DNA from: Pyronema omphalodes
Lineage: Eukaryota > Ascomycota > Pezizomycetes > Pezizales > Pyronemataceae
NCBI GenBank assembly: GCA_024516155.1
Contig: JAJJXM010000038.1
Coordinates: 534,121 to 598,120 of the forward strand
Length of the DNA: 64,000 bases
Direction: 5' to 3'
Of the stretch, positions 50,230 to 61,352 are shown in pieces. The translations under genes and the position numbers were made by a program. A model generated the notes under the pieces. The model saw only the letters and a program-made list of their open reading frames with translations. It did not search any database and was not told where the DNA came from. Positions within the stretch are counted from its first letter, which is position 1; each line of letters starts with the position of its first letter.

Positions 50230-52505
50230 TGCATGAACCTCGAACCCTGTATAGGCCAAGATACGCTAATCGTAGGGCCCGTGCACACCATGTCAATTTC
50301 TCACGCGAGGAAAAAACGGTGACGGTATTGGTTTCTTCTGGGATCAGTAAACAAAGCTGCTGCAAACAACGTGCACGACATAGGAAATTTTGCTGCAGGG
50401 CAGGGCAGCAGCAGCAGCAGCTGCTGATGAGATGATGATGATGAAAGTCAAATGTGAAAGGGTTCGATTATCACAAGCAATTATTACACCGTTGCTGTGG
50501 AAACGGGGAAAAAAATAAGGCAGCTGATATGGCCCGGCAATCAAAGTGCGCATCGGGTGCTTCAACCGAAGCGCGAAAAACTGCCGAGAATTAAACGAAA
50601 GGGCGAACGAGGAACGAGGAACTTAACACTTGCAAGGCTGCAAGCAAGAAAGCCTGAAAGCAGAGGAGCCTCAAAGTTGGTTCTAATTCAACTTTTGGCC
50701 CCATGAGTTGTCATATCACACCCGTAAGTTGCAACCTATTTTATTTTATTCCCCAAGTCCGGTATCTCTTTCCGACACGTCACGAAGAAAGAATTCGGAA
50801 GAATCCATCATCACCTTTATCACAGGCAAAAACAATATTTCTTAATCAATCAAAACATAAATAACTTCTTTTCTATCTATATCTATCTATCTATCTATCT
50901 AAAATTCCTTACCTTAGTTACATGTGGTAATCATAATCGACACCGATGCACATCCTTTAGATACATATCGTCTCACGGAATGAGCATCTGATACCACCAC
51001 AAGCAGAAAAAATTATGGAGTGCGGCGGGGTAATTGTGACTGGTCCGCGGTGGGGTACCTTTGTCGCATTGGTAATTGGTTGGTACACTTTATCGACTTT
51101 TTGTACATGCGTTGCGGCAGTGTTATCCAATTACACGAAGCGAAAGGGAACCAAAGGGAACCCAAGGGCACCAAAGAAAATGAAAGGAAATCCCAGCGAA
51201 AAAAAGAACCCAAGACGACCACAAAAGGCAAGCGAAAAAAAAAGAACCACAAAAAGAACCACAAAACGAAACCACAGAAGACAAATCACGAGGAACCACC
51301 AAAACCGAACCACCAGTGTACTGTGTATATACAAGGAAACCCAAGAACAAACCAAAAGGCAAGTGGAACTCTGTACTCTGTACTCTATGTACCCTACCTA
51401 CATACATACATAGACGCAAACTTTCACGAGGCGTACTAGCTCGAAGTTAACCCCCCCCCCCTCGCTTTGGGTATATACAACTGTACTGTACAAAGTTAGC
51501 ATATGATACAGAAGAATCATATGCACAATCCATATCGATCTGTTGCTACAGTACTGAAATAACTGAAATAACTGAAATACCATATCTCTCCATACCATAT
51601 CCCGTATCCCGTATCCTGACACGTATATCCTATATCCTAACACCTGTATCCACACCGTATATTTCACCACCCACAGTCTCCAGTCTCCAAAAAAATCATT
51701 AAACCACCCAGCGTTGGGGCATCAACAATTCTCAATTCTTAGCTTAAGAAATCCACCATATCAAAAACCCGCGTTAGCGGCGATGACCGACCGCTCGAAA
51801 ACCGAAACCAAAATGACCGTGCGCGCGAAATTTTGTTGAAATTTGTACTGCACCCCCTGGCTTACCCCGGCTTCGCGGCTTCGCGGCTTCGCGGCTCTGC
51901 GGCTCTGCGGCTCTGTATGATGCATGTACATGTGATGTCATAACACGAATCATCACTCGGCCAGGTGTCTTTATCTATCTATCTATGTAGGGTGATCATT
52001 GATGTACATATATGTATGTGGCATATGTGTGGAATATTTAGTCTATAGTCTATAGTCTAAGGAATTATGAAGAATATATGTTTATGTATAGACTACATAA
52101 GGTACTATAATCAACATTTTTTATTTTTTATTTTATTTCATCTACAAGGAAGGGGAAAAAAAGAAAACAGAAAAAAAAAACAAAACTTTATTACAACCAC
52201 AGTAACATGTGTTTCTATAAGCATAAGCATAAGCATAACTATACGTATTCTACAGCAACAAAAAAAGAACAAAAAAAAGAAAAAACAAAAGAACAAAACA
52301 AAAAGGAATTCAAGAACTATAAAAAGACATACTTTTTTTAAAAAACGCCATAACCTATTCTAATCAAATCAAATCTATTCTAATCTAACCTAATCAAATC
52401 AAATTAAAAAGAAATCAAATCAAATATAACGTGAAAAAAACAAAAGTCGAGATACCAAATAAACTCCAGTTACTATAAAGCACTTTTCTTTTGTCGGTTT
52501 CTGCT
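50230..52505. other. Intergenic DNA with short tandem repeats, no recognisable gene
   Basis: Short repeats include (CAG)n at about 50408-50421, (ATCT)n at about 50876-50900, AAAGAACCACAAAACG-type purine-rich units at 51190-51300, TGAAATAAC units near 51555-51580, GGCTTCGC/GGCTCTGC units at 51872-51915 and AATCAAATC units at 52360-52425. The right end is the 3' flank of the transporter gene. Confidence 0.55.
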
Positions 52506-54481
52506 CTATGTTGAAATCTGGCTTGAAACCTGGTTGAAGTTGGGCGCCTCATCCTTTACTTCCTCTACTTCTTTCTCCTCTTTCTTCTCCTTCTTACCCC
52601 CGCCACCGATGATAACACCCTTATCCTCCACCTCGACAGTATCCAACTTCAAGCCCCTCATAAAAGCGCCGAGGGGTAGGAGGGGGATACAAGAGCAAAT
52701 AGCGACAATGAGGAGCATATGCATAGTTTCATCATAAGCCTGTCTAACAGCAGTTCTTGTAGCCGATTCCATAGCATAACTAGCCGCCTTCTGAAAGTCA
52801 CCATAGATACCCTCCAAATCATGTAGCGAGTCGACAGGTAAATAATTCTGCAACTTATTTTTCAACAGGGAGCTCCAAATTGCTCCTGAAATAGCACTTC
52901 CCACTGCTCCACCAAGGGAAATCATGGTCAGGAATACAGCGGTTGCACATCCTACGTCTTGGCTGGAGACTGAGGCTTGGATACCAAGTTGACAGGGGAC
53001 GTTGATGAAACCGCCCCCGATTCCTACCATGATTTGGATCCCGATTATGGCGCCAATGGAGGTGTCGATGTTGCGGAAAAACATCATCAAAAGGATACCG
53101 ATGGAGTAGATTAGGATTCCGACTAGGAGGTAGGGTTTGTAGACTTTGGTATACTTAATGGCTGTGCCGATTATGAGAACGGTTACGGTGCAGGAGAAGG
53201 AGAAGATTTGTGTAATGTGACCGGCTGCGGTGGCGGAGAGGTTGTGTGCTACTACGAGGTAGGAGAAGAAGTAGGGTTGGACGGAGAGGAAGAAGGCCAT
53301 GAAGTAAAAGAAACCGAGGAGACAGCCGCAGATGACTGTGCGGTTCTTGAAGAGGGAGAAGGGGACGATTGGGTACGGAGTGAAGCGGGAGGTTTCCCAG
53401 AAGGGGAATGCGACGAGACAGAGGCCTCCGAGAACTGGAATTGAATGTCAGTAGGTTGGCATGAAGAGAGTAAAAGAAGTTAGTAAAGACTTACCGAAGC
53501 ATGCAATCAATCTAGGATCTGCCCAGCCACTGGGAACTTGCTTTCCCAAGGTAAGAGGACCAAGCAATAGTGCGAAACCCGCAGTCAAAAGAATCATTCC
53601 GATGAGATCAATTTCTTTGCAGACTACACCGATAGCTTTGCATCCCTTACCCTTCCATGGATATTCCGGCCACTCTCCCATTCTCTTAGCCTTCACGGAG
53701 TTTCTCCACAAAGACCAGAAGAGTGGCGCAGACATGATAGGCGTGATGATACCCCACATTCCAAAACCCCATCTCCAGAGACCACTGTCTCCAAGAGGGC
53801 CTCCGATGAAGGGACCAATCCAAACAGTAGCAAGGTAAGGAATATCTGGAACACTTGACATCAAGGCACGGTTAAGCAGATCCGAGGTATCGGCAATGAA
53901 AACCTGCTGCAACATTCTAAGAGAGGTGTTTCCAGCGGCATCGAAGAGCTTAGCAAAGGCATACATCCCGATGGAGCTAGAAGTAGAAGCGAGAATACAC
54001 CCGATGATATACAGGACGATACCCAAAGTGAAAGCCTCGGTACGGCCAAAAACGTCGGCGAGCTTGGCGATGGGTGGTTGCATGACTGCATTAAGAATGT
54101 TGGTGATAACCGACACGGTGGAGAGGAGACTGTGGGCTTTGAAAGCGGAGGTCGCGAAGGAGTTGAGATTGATAGTGGACTGGGCGTCGAGGGAGGTGGA
54201 GAGACACATGAGAAACATTCTGCAAGGGGTCAAAGATTTGCTTCATGATGAAGTGGGGATCGTTTGGAGGAGAGGAGAGGGGAAGGGTTGCGTAGATGAG
54301 GAATGTATTTTTGGGGAGGGCTATTGGAAGATCATGTCTAGATGATGATGGTGGAGCAGGAAGTTACTTACCCACCGTACGCAATCCAAAGGGCCCTTCG
54401 TGTCCAGGTGCGGGAAATTGCTGCAGAGCGGGCTACACCCGTCTGCCGTTGCGGAACAGCTTCGATATCAACGACGGTCAT
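52506..54481 (-). CDS. Siderophore-iron transporter, MFS (SIT/MirB-like)
   Basis: Exons 54372-54481, 53495-54219 and 52506-53434 join in phase across introns of 152 and 60 nt (GTAAGT donors), giving 587 residues. The N-terminus to about residue 35 is cytosolic, then IAYGGMFLMCLSTSLDAQST opens the first span. About 14 membrane spans can be traced. Family motifs are LADVFGRTEAFTLGI (the MFS loop 2-3 signature in the DVFGR form used by siderophore transporters), FDAAGNTSLRMLQQ and ASVSSQDVGCATAVF. The C-terminus is charged, with a Lys/Glu stretch. The family imports ferric siderophores by proton symport across the plasma membrane; which siderophore is used cannot be told. A perfect SreA-type GATA site about 490 bp upstream supports iron-repressed expression. 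Confidence 0.93.
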
Positions 54482-54965
54482 TGTTGCGTTGTAAGAAAGT
54501 TGAGTTTACATGCAAAAATTGAAGAGAAGTTGGGAGAGCTGGAGGGGGGAGTTTTATCCAGTAGATACTATGTGGCTGGCGGCAATGGGTAACTGTATTT
54601 GTGGGATGTCGGAGCCTAAGGGCTTCGGCTGTTGTGTGATGCGAGACGGAGGAGACTGCGGGAATTTGGTGGCATTCTCCATGACGCGCGAGAGGGCAAG
54701 TACAGCGACTGAGTGATTGATACCGGCTGCTGGCCCGTTAAGCTACGCCGGCAAGCTATATCGACTCGCTTAAGCTATACTCCGAGATGTGAGGAGTGCT
54801 AGTGCGCGGGTAAGGGCAAACCCTTGAAATCTAATGAGCACGCCAAGAATTCCATCCTCGTTATGCGCTTGGTGGGGACTTTCTGTTCCTGACGAGTGTT
54901 CGAAGAGCAAGCATACTGTCGGATATAATGAGTTCTTGGAGCATACCTTCACTAAACGATTGAAA

Positions 54966-54974
54966 TTATCTGAT
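54966..54974 (-). promoter_or_regulatory. SreA/Fep1-type iron-regulatory GATA site (ATCAGATAA)
   Basis: The minus strand reads ATCAGATAA, an exact match to the ATCWGATAA consensus of fungal iron-responsive GATA repressors (SreA, Sre, Urbs1, Fep1). It lies about 485-493 bp upstream of the siderophore transporter start and is on the transporter's coding strand. By established knowledge these repressors shut off siderophore uptake genes when iron is plentiful. Confidence 0.6.
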
Positions 54975-54981
54975 ATGGTCT

Positions 54982-56340
54982 TGGGCTGAAGCTGTGAATA
55001 TACGTAGCATCACTTCCCCGCCATCCGCCAGTAGATCAACATGCCCAGAAGCACTATTTTAAGACATACAGGATTAACCGCAACCCGATTTCGTATTAGG
55101 TACTATCCCCGTGGTCACTATATAAGATACCAAGCCCCTATGAAATCCGTCAAACGCCAGAGATATTCATGTTACATCTACGTGTTCACATGCACAAAGG
55201 TTACAAAGGCTCTCAGCATCTGAGGTATCACCAGCATCATAAGTTATCACTGCCGACAATACCGTATACTATGTGATACATCCCGCCTGAGATTTGTCCT
55301 CATGTCCCCCTACTCCCCTAGATTCTATGTCAATATCTCTGTCATCGGAGTGTATTCTGCTGTTCCTACGTATAGCTCCTTGACCCGCAACCCTCTCGGT
55401 GGTATGTTGAACATGGTCTATCGCTGCTTCATTTTGTGGTTTCTATATGATGGTTCGATTCTTGACCATTGAAACCACGACAACCTCTTGTCCTAATAAC
55501 CCCCCCCCCCCCCCCCCCCCGCCGTCATGTCAAAATAGCTCCCCTTCTATTCCAAGTACTCCCAGTTCTATCAGGCTCTTCTGTTACTGTAAAAATAAGC
55601 AACTTGCTTCAGATGACACACTATTAAAGTCTTGAACTGCTTCGAACTTTGATAGGTTAGATGTTGGTAAATTTGATTGAATTGGCTATTACTTCAAGTG
55701 ATGTTTTGCTACATATGATTTCTGCCATGAGGGTTTGTTATCTTTGTACCATGAATATTCCAAGCTTTTTGTTTTCCGTAAGATAACCTATTGGTTTATT
55801 TTCTCTTTTATGAAACTTCCCTTTAAACTCTAAGAGTGTTTTCTTGCATAGTTTTCAACCCTTTCTGCATACCACATCCCCATAAACTTCTTGGGGCTCC
55901 CAAACATAGGAAGGTAGTTTTCATATGATAAATCTAGTCATGTTTACCCATAATATGAGGAAAGATAATCCCGTTTCCTTATAGAAACTGTCTCGGGCTT
56001 TTCTTAATTAAATCTCCAATTCCATACCTTACTTTCCTGTATTGTGCCTCTTATTTCGGAGGGCACCTTTGTTGTGTGATTCGTGACTTATTACATCACA
56101 GAAAGGAGAGCTAGATCTAAAGCTTTTGCTGACAAAATATGTATTGGTCATGTTCATTTAGCCTTTAGAGAGATCAGGCTGTGGATATTTTAATAGAGTC
56201 AGAATTCTATCAGAAATAACAGCATATTCAACAGAACGATTGATCAAATGAACAATTTGATATCCTTAAATCTAAAGATCATTCCTTGTCCAGACGACTG
56301 AATTATGCGTGGTATTGTATAAACAAGGGTATGTAGGTGA
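54982..56340. other. Intergenic DNA with a 21-nt C run, no recognisable gene
   Basis: Apart from the distal promoter of the transporter, this contains a run of 21 C at 55500-55520 and AT-rich sequence. No gene is supported. Confidence 0.55.
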
Positions 56341-56414
56341 GGCCCCAGTAATGTAGTGGTATAACTCTCTGCAACTGCGCAAATGCAACGGGTTCGAATC
56401 CAATGTTGGTCCCA
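56341..56414 (+). other. tRNA-like sequence with intact B box (tRNA relic or SINE head)
   Basis: The 74-nt segment contains GTAGTGGTATAA (D-arm/A-box-like) and, at proper distance, GGGTTCGAATCC (perfect B box, at about 56389-56400). The acceptor, anticodon and T stems do not pair well, so it is not a functional tRNA that I can support. It may be a decayed tRNA gene or the head of a tRNA-derived SINE. Confidence 0.35.
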
Positions 56415-56611
56415 TAGGTATTGCTTGGTTACCGGGGTTTGTCCTCACATATCATATGACTAATCCACGAGCATCTTCTATATTAAGTACCTCTGTTCGA
56501 AAGGCCCACTCCCGGGAGTTCTTCAGCATATCGCCTAGCATTTTCTCAAGATAAATACATCATTAACTAAATACTTTTACATACCATCAGATGCAGAGTT
56601 CGGCACGGTCC

Positions 56612-56646
56612 GTCCGGTCCCGTCCAGGCTTTGGACGGGACCGGAC
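56612..56646 (+). repeat. Perfect 15-bp hairpin in the LINE 5' leader
   Basis: GTCCGGTCCCGTCCA (56612-56626) and TGGACGGGACCGGAC (56632-56646) are exact reverse complements around a 5-nt loop. Variants of the GGACGGGACCGG unit recur to about 56720. Confidence 0.9.
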
Positions 56647-56919
56647 CGTCACTCGCGGTCCCGTCCTGAAGTAGGACCAGGACCGGCCGTCCTGGAGGCA
56701 CCATGGACGGGACGGACCGCGGGTGACCGTGGGTGACCACCACTAGCGTCACTGCCGGTCACTCGAAACCCGCAGTTTTTTTACTACGGCTAATGGTGTT
56801 TTCTTTAGCCAAACACGCCACACCAACGCTAGAAAAACACCACGTTTCTCGCTTAATTATCCAAATCGGGAAGTCGGAGAGAATTCTCACGGCTTCACGA
56901 CATTCCACCTCTGAGGCCC

Positions 56920-58725
56920 ATGGCTCCCATGAAGCCTCCCCCCCCTCCGCGCTTCGGCCTCACCTCCGAAATGCGCACCTTCAGCGGCAGCAACTCCTGC
57001 AGAGTGTCCACTCCCGCCCCAGCGTCCGCAGACGACGTGTTCGGCGCGTCTGCCCCCGACACCCCTACGCGTGCGAGCAAGAACTTGCCGCTAGGTACCA
57101 CGCCCGGTTCTGGATGGTCATCCAGCAGCCCTCTATCCTCGTGCCCCAGCACGGTCAAAAAACGAGCCCACGTCGCGGCCTTTGGGTCTGCCATGGGACA
57201 CGAACTGCGCTCTGCCCCAGCGGTCGGCACACAAGCCTCGCCGCTGGTCAGCTCGACCCTGCTTGAAGAACTGTCTGCTCGCCTGGCAGCCACAGAAACC
57301 CGTATGCGCGCGCTGGAAGAAAAGCTCAGCCAGCAAGACTCCCGTCCCTGCTCGTGCCCGGCGTCGCAAGTCGCCCGCACCGCCCCCCGCTCCTCTCCGA
57401 CCACCCGTCCAACCGCCCCCACCGCCTCCCAGAAGTCTGCCCCAGCAGGAAGCAACAAACCCGCAGCTCTGGCGGCCACAAAACCCCGTGCACACGCCCT
57501 CCCCGCCGTACAAGCCCCGGTGGGCACCTCCAAGCTCACCGCTGCCCAGTCCTACGCGGCTATGCTTCGTAACAACCTCCCGGAACTCCCCCCTCCTCCT
57601 CCTGCGCCCGCTTGGCAAACATTCCAAACCAAGCAGCAAAAGAAGCAAGCCCAACGGCTTAACAACCCGTTCTCCCCGGAGAAAAATCTCGCCACCGAAG
57701 ATAGACGTATCATCTTCACTCGTCAGGACGGAGCTCGCCCCTCCCCCAAACCGGATCAAGAATTCACGGCGGCAGGCAATGTGTGCCTGCACCTCCGAGG
57801 AGCACCTCAATTCCACCGCCTCGCCAAAGTCTCCCGCAACAGCAAGGGGACTATCACCGCTACCACAGTCCCGGGAGTGAGCGCAACCACCATTGTTGGT
57901 TGCTACCGTAACGAAATATTAAACACCATGCGTGAGGTAGATCGTGCCGTAGTCGACGTCCGTCCTATGGAAAAGTGGGTAAAGCTGAAAGTCCACGGAA
58001 TCCCACTCAATCGTTTCTTGGGAAGGGGCCCCAACGGTCTCCGCAAGATGGAACTCGAGCTCCAGGCGAATCATGAGGGGCTGGAAATCGTTCCTGGTGC
58101 CCGCTGGTTGGGTAAACGCAGCACCATCCGTGACCGCCTTGAAAGAGGCGAAATCCAATCGTCGTCAGCAGTTTTCGTAGTCAAAGGCTCCCCCGCAGCC
58201 CAGATGCTGATGTCCCGTGGGGCACTCCTGGGATCCACAAGGTACCGAGTAGAGTTGTTTAACCATGAAGGCCCTGACAGCCAGTGCGCGGGCTGTCTCA
58301 AATGGGGACACATTCGCGAGCGGTGCACCACCCCCGCCGTTCTTCGCTGCCGTTTCTGTGGCCAGAACCACTCTTCCGATGCCCACGCATGCGGTATGGA
58401 GGGATGCTCCGTACCCAAAGGACTCCCCTGCCAGCACTCCAAGGCTGCGGCCCGCTGCGTCAACTGTCGTGGCAACCATTATGCCAACTCCCGCATTTGT
58501 CCTTCTCGCATAGAAGCGGTTGCCCTCGCCAGGCAACTCCGTCATTCCTCCTCCGGATCGCAGGCTTCCACCTCCACCACTGCGAATACCACCAACGCCG
58601 ATGCCTCCAATCCCGAAGCCTCCCAAGAGCCCACGGAGTCGACGATTCAACCCTCTCCCCGCCCCGATGCCATACTGTCCGACCCGGACGAAATGGTTGA
58701 TGCCGTTGTGCCAGACAACAATTAA
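56920..58725 (+). CDS. LINE ORF1: gag-like zinc-knuckle nucleic-acid-binding protein
   Basis: The frame is intact at 601 residues. A Pro/Ser/Ala-rich N-terminal half contains a short coiled-coil-like stretch (about 107-140, LEELSARLAATETRMRALEE). A conserved globular part follows at about 300-440. Three zinc knuckles lie at about 455-528: CAGCLKWGHIRERC, CRFCGQNHSSDAHAC and CVNCRGNHYANSRIC. This is the usual Tad1-type ORF1, which binds element RNA and forms the ribonucleoprotein. Its stop TAA overlaps the ATG of ORF2 (TAATG), the arrangement used for termination-reinitiation. The start is the first ATG after an in-frame upstream stop. Confidence 0.92.
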   Translation: MAPMKPPPPPRFGLTSEMRTFSGSNSCRVSTPAPASADDVFGASAPDTPTRASKNLPLGTTPGSGWSSSSPLSSCPSTVKKRAHVAAFGSAMGHELRSAPAVGTQASPLVSSTLLEELSARLAATETRMRALEEKLSQQDSRPCSCPASQVARTAPRSSPTTRPTAPTASQKSAPAGSNKPAALAATKPRAHALPAVQAPVGTSKLTAAQSYAAMLRNNLPELPPPPPAPAWQTFQTKQQKKQAQRLNNPFSPEKNLATEDRRIIFTRQDGARPSPKPDQEFTAAGNVCLHLRGAPQFHRLAKVSRNSKGTITATTVPGVSATTIVGCYRNEILNTMREVDRAVVDVRPMEKWVKLKVHGIPLNRFLGRGPNGLRKMELELQANHEGLEIVPGARWLGKRSTIRDRLERGEIQSSSAVFVVKGSPAAQMLMSRGALLGSTRYRVELFNHEGPDSQCAGCLKWGHIRERCTTPAVLRCRFCGQNHSSDAHACGMEGCSVPKGLPCQHSKAAARCVNCRGNHYANSRICPSRIEAVALARQLRHSSSGSQASTSTTANTTNADASNPEASQEPTESTIQPSPRPDAILSDPDEMVDAVVPDNN

Positions 58726-59945
58726 TGCTGAAACACCTCAAAGTGTTTCAGCTTAATTGCCGTAAGAGCGGTGAGGTTCTTACGGCGGCAATGGAGAGTG
58801 GTGTGGAACTGGAGGCGGACTTGGTACTCATCCAAGAACCCCCCACGTTCCAGGGATGGAGGCACCCCGCCTTCGACTTCATATGGGGAGGTCGAGTGCT
58901 CACGGGTGTCCGGAAGGACTCGGTATGGACGGTCCGCGTTCGGGAAGACTTAGGAAGGGAAGGAGAAGGGGATGTCCAGGTTCTCGACGTTCTTTGCCGA
59001 GGTCACCGCCAGATACGCATTGTGAATGTCTACGATGCTGTCCGAACGGCTGACAACACAAGGCCTGCAAGGTTGGTCACGTGGTCACGAATAATCACTC
59101 CAGGCACGATCCTCGCCGGTGACTTCAACGCCCACAGTAGGAGATGGAACCCCTACTGTGACCAACCGATCCACCACGCCTTTCTAGAGGAGCTCATGGA
59201 CGAACATGATTTGAAGTACGTCGGGGATGGGCTCGAAACCCACTCCCAGAGCGGACAGCGACGGATAAGCGTGATTGATCTGGTCTTCGCCACGATGGAG
59301 GTAGCCCCCCATGTATTGGCCCGCCGCCTTGACGACCCCAAGCATGCTACTACGTCAGACCATGAAGCCATCTGGTGGGAGGTCACGTCGGTAGTGGAAC
59401 CGGAGGACTATGACGCGCCAACTCGTGGTTGGGCGGTGGGGGAATTGCTTGAGAACGAGGACACGGTGCAGAAAGCGGCGTCAGACTGGCACCGTCGAAG
59501 CGAACGCAGGCCACCGCTGTCCAGTCGTTGCTCAACGGAAGAGGTGGAAGCTGAAGCGATCTGGATCAGGGAACAGCTCACGGAGCTGCTTGATGAACAC
59601 GCCAGGAGGGTGCGCATCACCGCTCGTTCCAAACGGTGGTGGGGGGCGGACATCAAAGCAGCCCGCAGCAGGTATGGCCGCATTCGCCGCGCTGCCAAAC
59701 AGGGCCGCGCTACGACGGAGCAGGAAGTAGAAGCGAGGAACTCCTACAACAAGATTCAACGTTCCCGCAAGCGTTCCTGCTGGGGCACTTTTCTCGAGAC
59801 CGCTAATGGTGACGCAGTCTGGCAGGTCCTACGTTCAACCACCCCCCGCACTACCACGGTGGTGGGCAGCCTAACTGACGAAAACGGCAACACAGCGGAC
59901 GACGAGCAGGCTAAACGGGAAATGCTGGCTGCTGTCTCGTTGTGA
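58725..59945 (+). pseudogene. LINE ORF2, endonuclease part only; cut by LTR insertion
   Basis: About 405 codons of LINE ORF2 from the element are open. The exonuclease-endonuclease-phosphatase domain is complete at about residues 5-225: FQLNCRKS with Asn11, LIQEPP with Glu38, GDFNAHSRRW near 132, SVIDLVF near 187, and SDHEAIWWEV with His near 212. A linker follows to residue 405. The reverse transcriptase is absent. The last native base is 59940; the codons after it and the stop TGA (59943-59945) belong to the inserted gypsy LTR. The endonuclease would nick target DNA for target-primed reverse transcription, but this copy cannot make reverse transcriptase. Confidence 0.92.
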
Positions 59946-61352
59946 ACCTGGGCACAGCTTCGACTATGCAGAGGCTTTTCCGATTGTATCTCTAGTGCTT
60001 CGTTCTCAGTGTTGACAGACACTTCGTTCCCAAGAACAGACAGACACTTCGTTCCCAAGAACTAATAGAGCTTATCCAAAGATAAAGCTAGGAAGAGAAT
60101 TAATCGATCACAGGCGGAATAAACTTAAGGGTTGTCTTCGGAGGTATTCGTTGGTGATAATAGGTATCGTCGCGTAGAGGATCAAATGGTTGATGATGGA
60201 GGAGAGAGAGGGAAGACAAAGGCTCTTTTATAGACTTTCGTCTACAAGTTCGCCCAGACTTCCTAGGGAACCAATTTCCAAACTGCGCCTAGGAGATAAG
60301 ACAAGAGTCATTTCTGAGACGCATCTGCTGATAGATTGCATCATACGAAGTGCGTAATCATATTGATTACTTGCTTGCATGATGCTTGCTATCGTCAGAC
60401 TAATCCTTGACATTCCTCTCTGTACTACCACACCTTCCAATCAGGTGTCAGGGTTATGAGTCATATGGGAGGGCAACTCCGCTTGACTGCATAATGCATG
60501 AACTCCTCTGACAAATAACATGTGAGTCATTTATCTTGTGAGTCGTGCTATCATAGATCTCCCTAGAGAATCTCGATTGCGAATGGAGGAATCTGACATC
60601 ATAAGGCATCCATGCCCTACCGGAGTGGATCACTCCGACACATTCCTGTGTGATGTCATTATGGCTCCACCTGCGCGCACTTGCGCGCAGCCACACCCTG
60701 GTGTGGATGCAAACGCCGAGCTGTTCCTTGGTTGGTAGTCAATAGCCTAAGGGCGCGTCATATCGGTTCCACCAAACAGTTTCCTTGAGAGGGTTGCATG
60801 CTTATGGACGTCGTCTCATGCCTTAGCAATCTTGACCCCTGTCCATAGCCCCACTCCTGTTTGCCGACTAGACTCTGCCTTGTCTTCCTGGCTGACCATT
60901 CACCCAACTAAGTAACACCGGATGATTTCGTCGCACCGCTCTGCACATCCTTGGAACTCTCTTCCGATGCAGACCCCTTTGTAGCCGTGAACTTCCGAAC
61001 ACTCCTCAAGTATAAGGAGGTGTCCTCTCGTCTTCGTCTTCGTTCTCCATCAGCGTCGTTCGTAGTTGCTCAAGGGTAAGTCGACACCCATGAGGTGAGT
61101 GTTCCCCAATCTCTTCTCTTCTGAATCCTCCCAAACTCACATTGATTAATAATAGTTGCAACGCCTCGGGCCGGGATCCTCGTGAGGTCCTATCGGAAAG
61201 TCACGAATCACGTGACGTGGCTTGTCGGAGCTCCTCTGGGGGTTCCGGCCCGGGATACTAATCTGACTATTCATTCTCTGTCGAGTTTGCCATATTCTCC
61301 ATTGCGTTACATATGATACCAATTCTATCCTCACACATTTTAGGGTGTGACA
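59941..61352 (-). repeat. 3' LTR of gypsy element A
   Basis: This 1412-bp LTR reads TGTCACACCCTAAAA ... CAGGTTCACA on the minus strand, with TG...CA ends. Directly outside its inner end, the minus strand has the purine tract GGGGAGAGGTGG, the polypurine primer of plus-strand synthesis. A TATAAAAG box is at 60225-60232. The LTR is clearly related to that of element B (61661-63024) along its length, by eye at roughly 80-85 percent, so the two belong to different subfamilies or ages. Position 59940 is the insertion site in the LINE. Confidence 0.88.
60225..60232 (-). promoter_or_regulatory. TATA box in LTR A (TATAAAAG)
   Basis: A consensus TATA box on the element's coding strand inside the LTR; the same block with conserved flanks is found in LTR B. 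Confidence 0.6.

Larger units (their letters stand above)
56590..59940 (+). mobile_element. Tad1-like non-LTR retrotransposon (LINE), truncated by LTR insertion
   Basis: The element contains a GC-rich 5' leader, ORF1 (56920-58725) and the first third of ORF2 (from 58725). It ends abruptly at 59940, where the LTR of a gypsy element starts. The reverse transcriptase and 3' tail are missing from the window and should lie beyond the inserted elements. The 5' boundary near 56590 is a guess from the change of base composition. Confidence 0.85.

Noticed and set aside
56733..57539. Overlapping frames on both strands at the LINE ORF1 start (plus 56733-57266, minus 56895-57539)
   Set aside because: GC-rich shadow frames; only the 56920 frame carries zinc knuckles and leads to the TAATG overlap.
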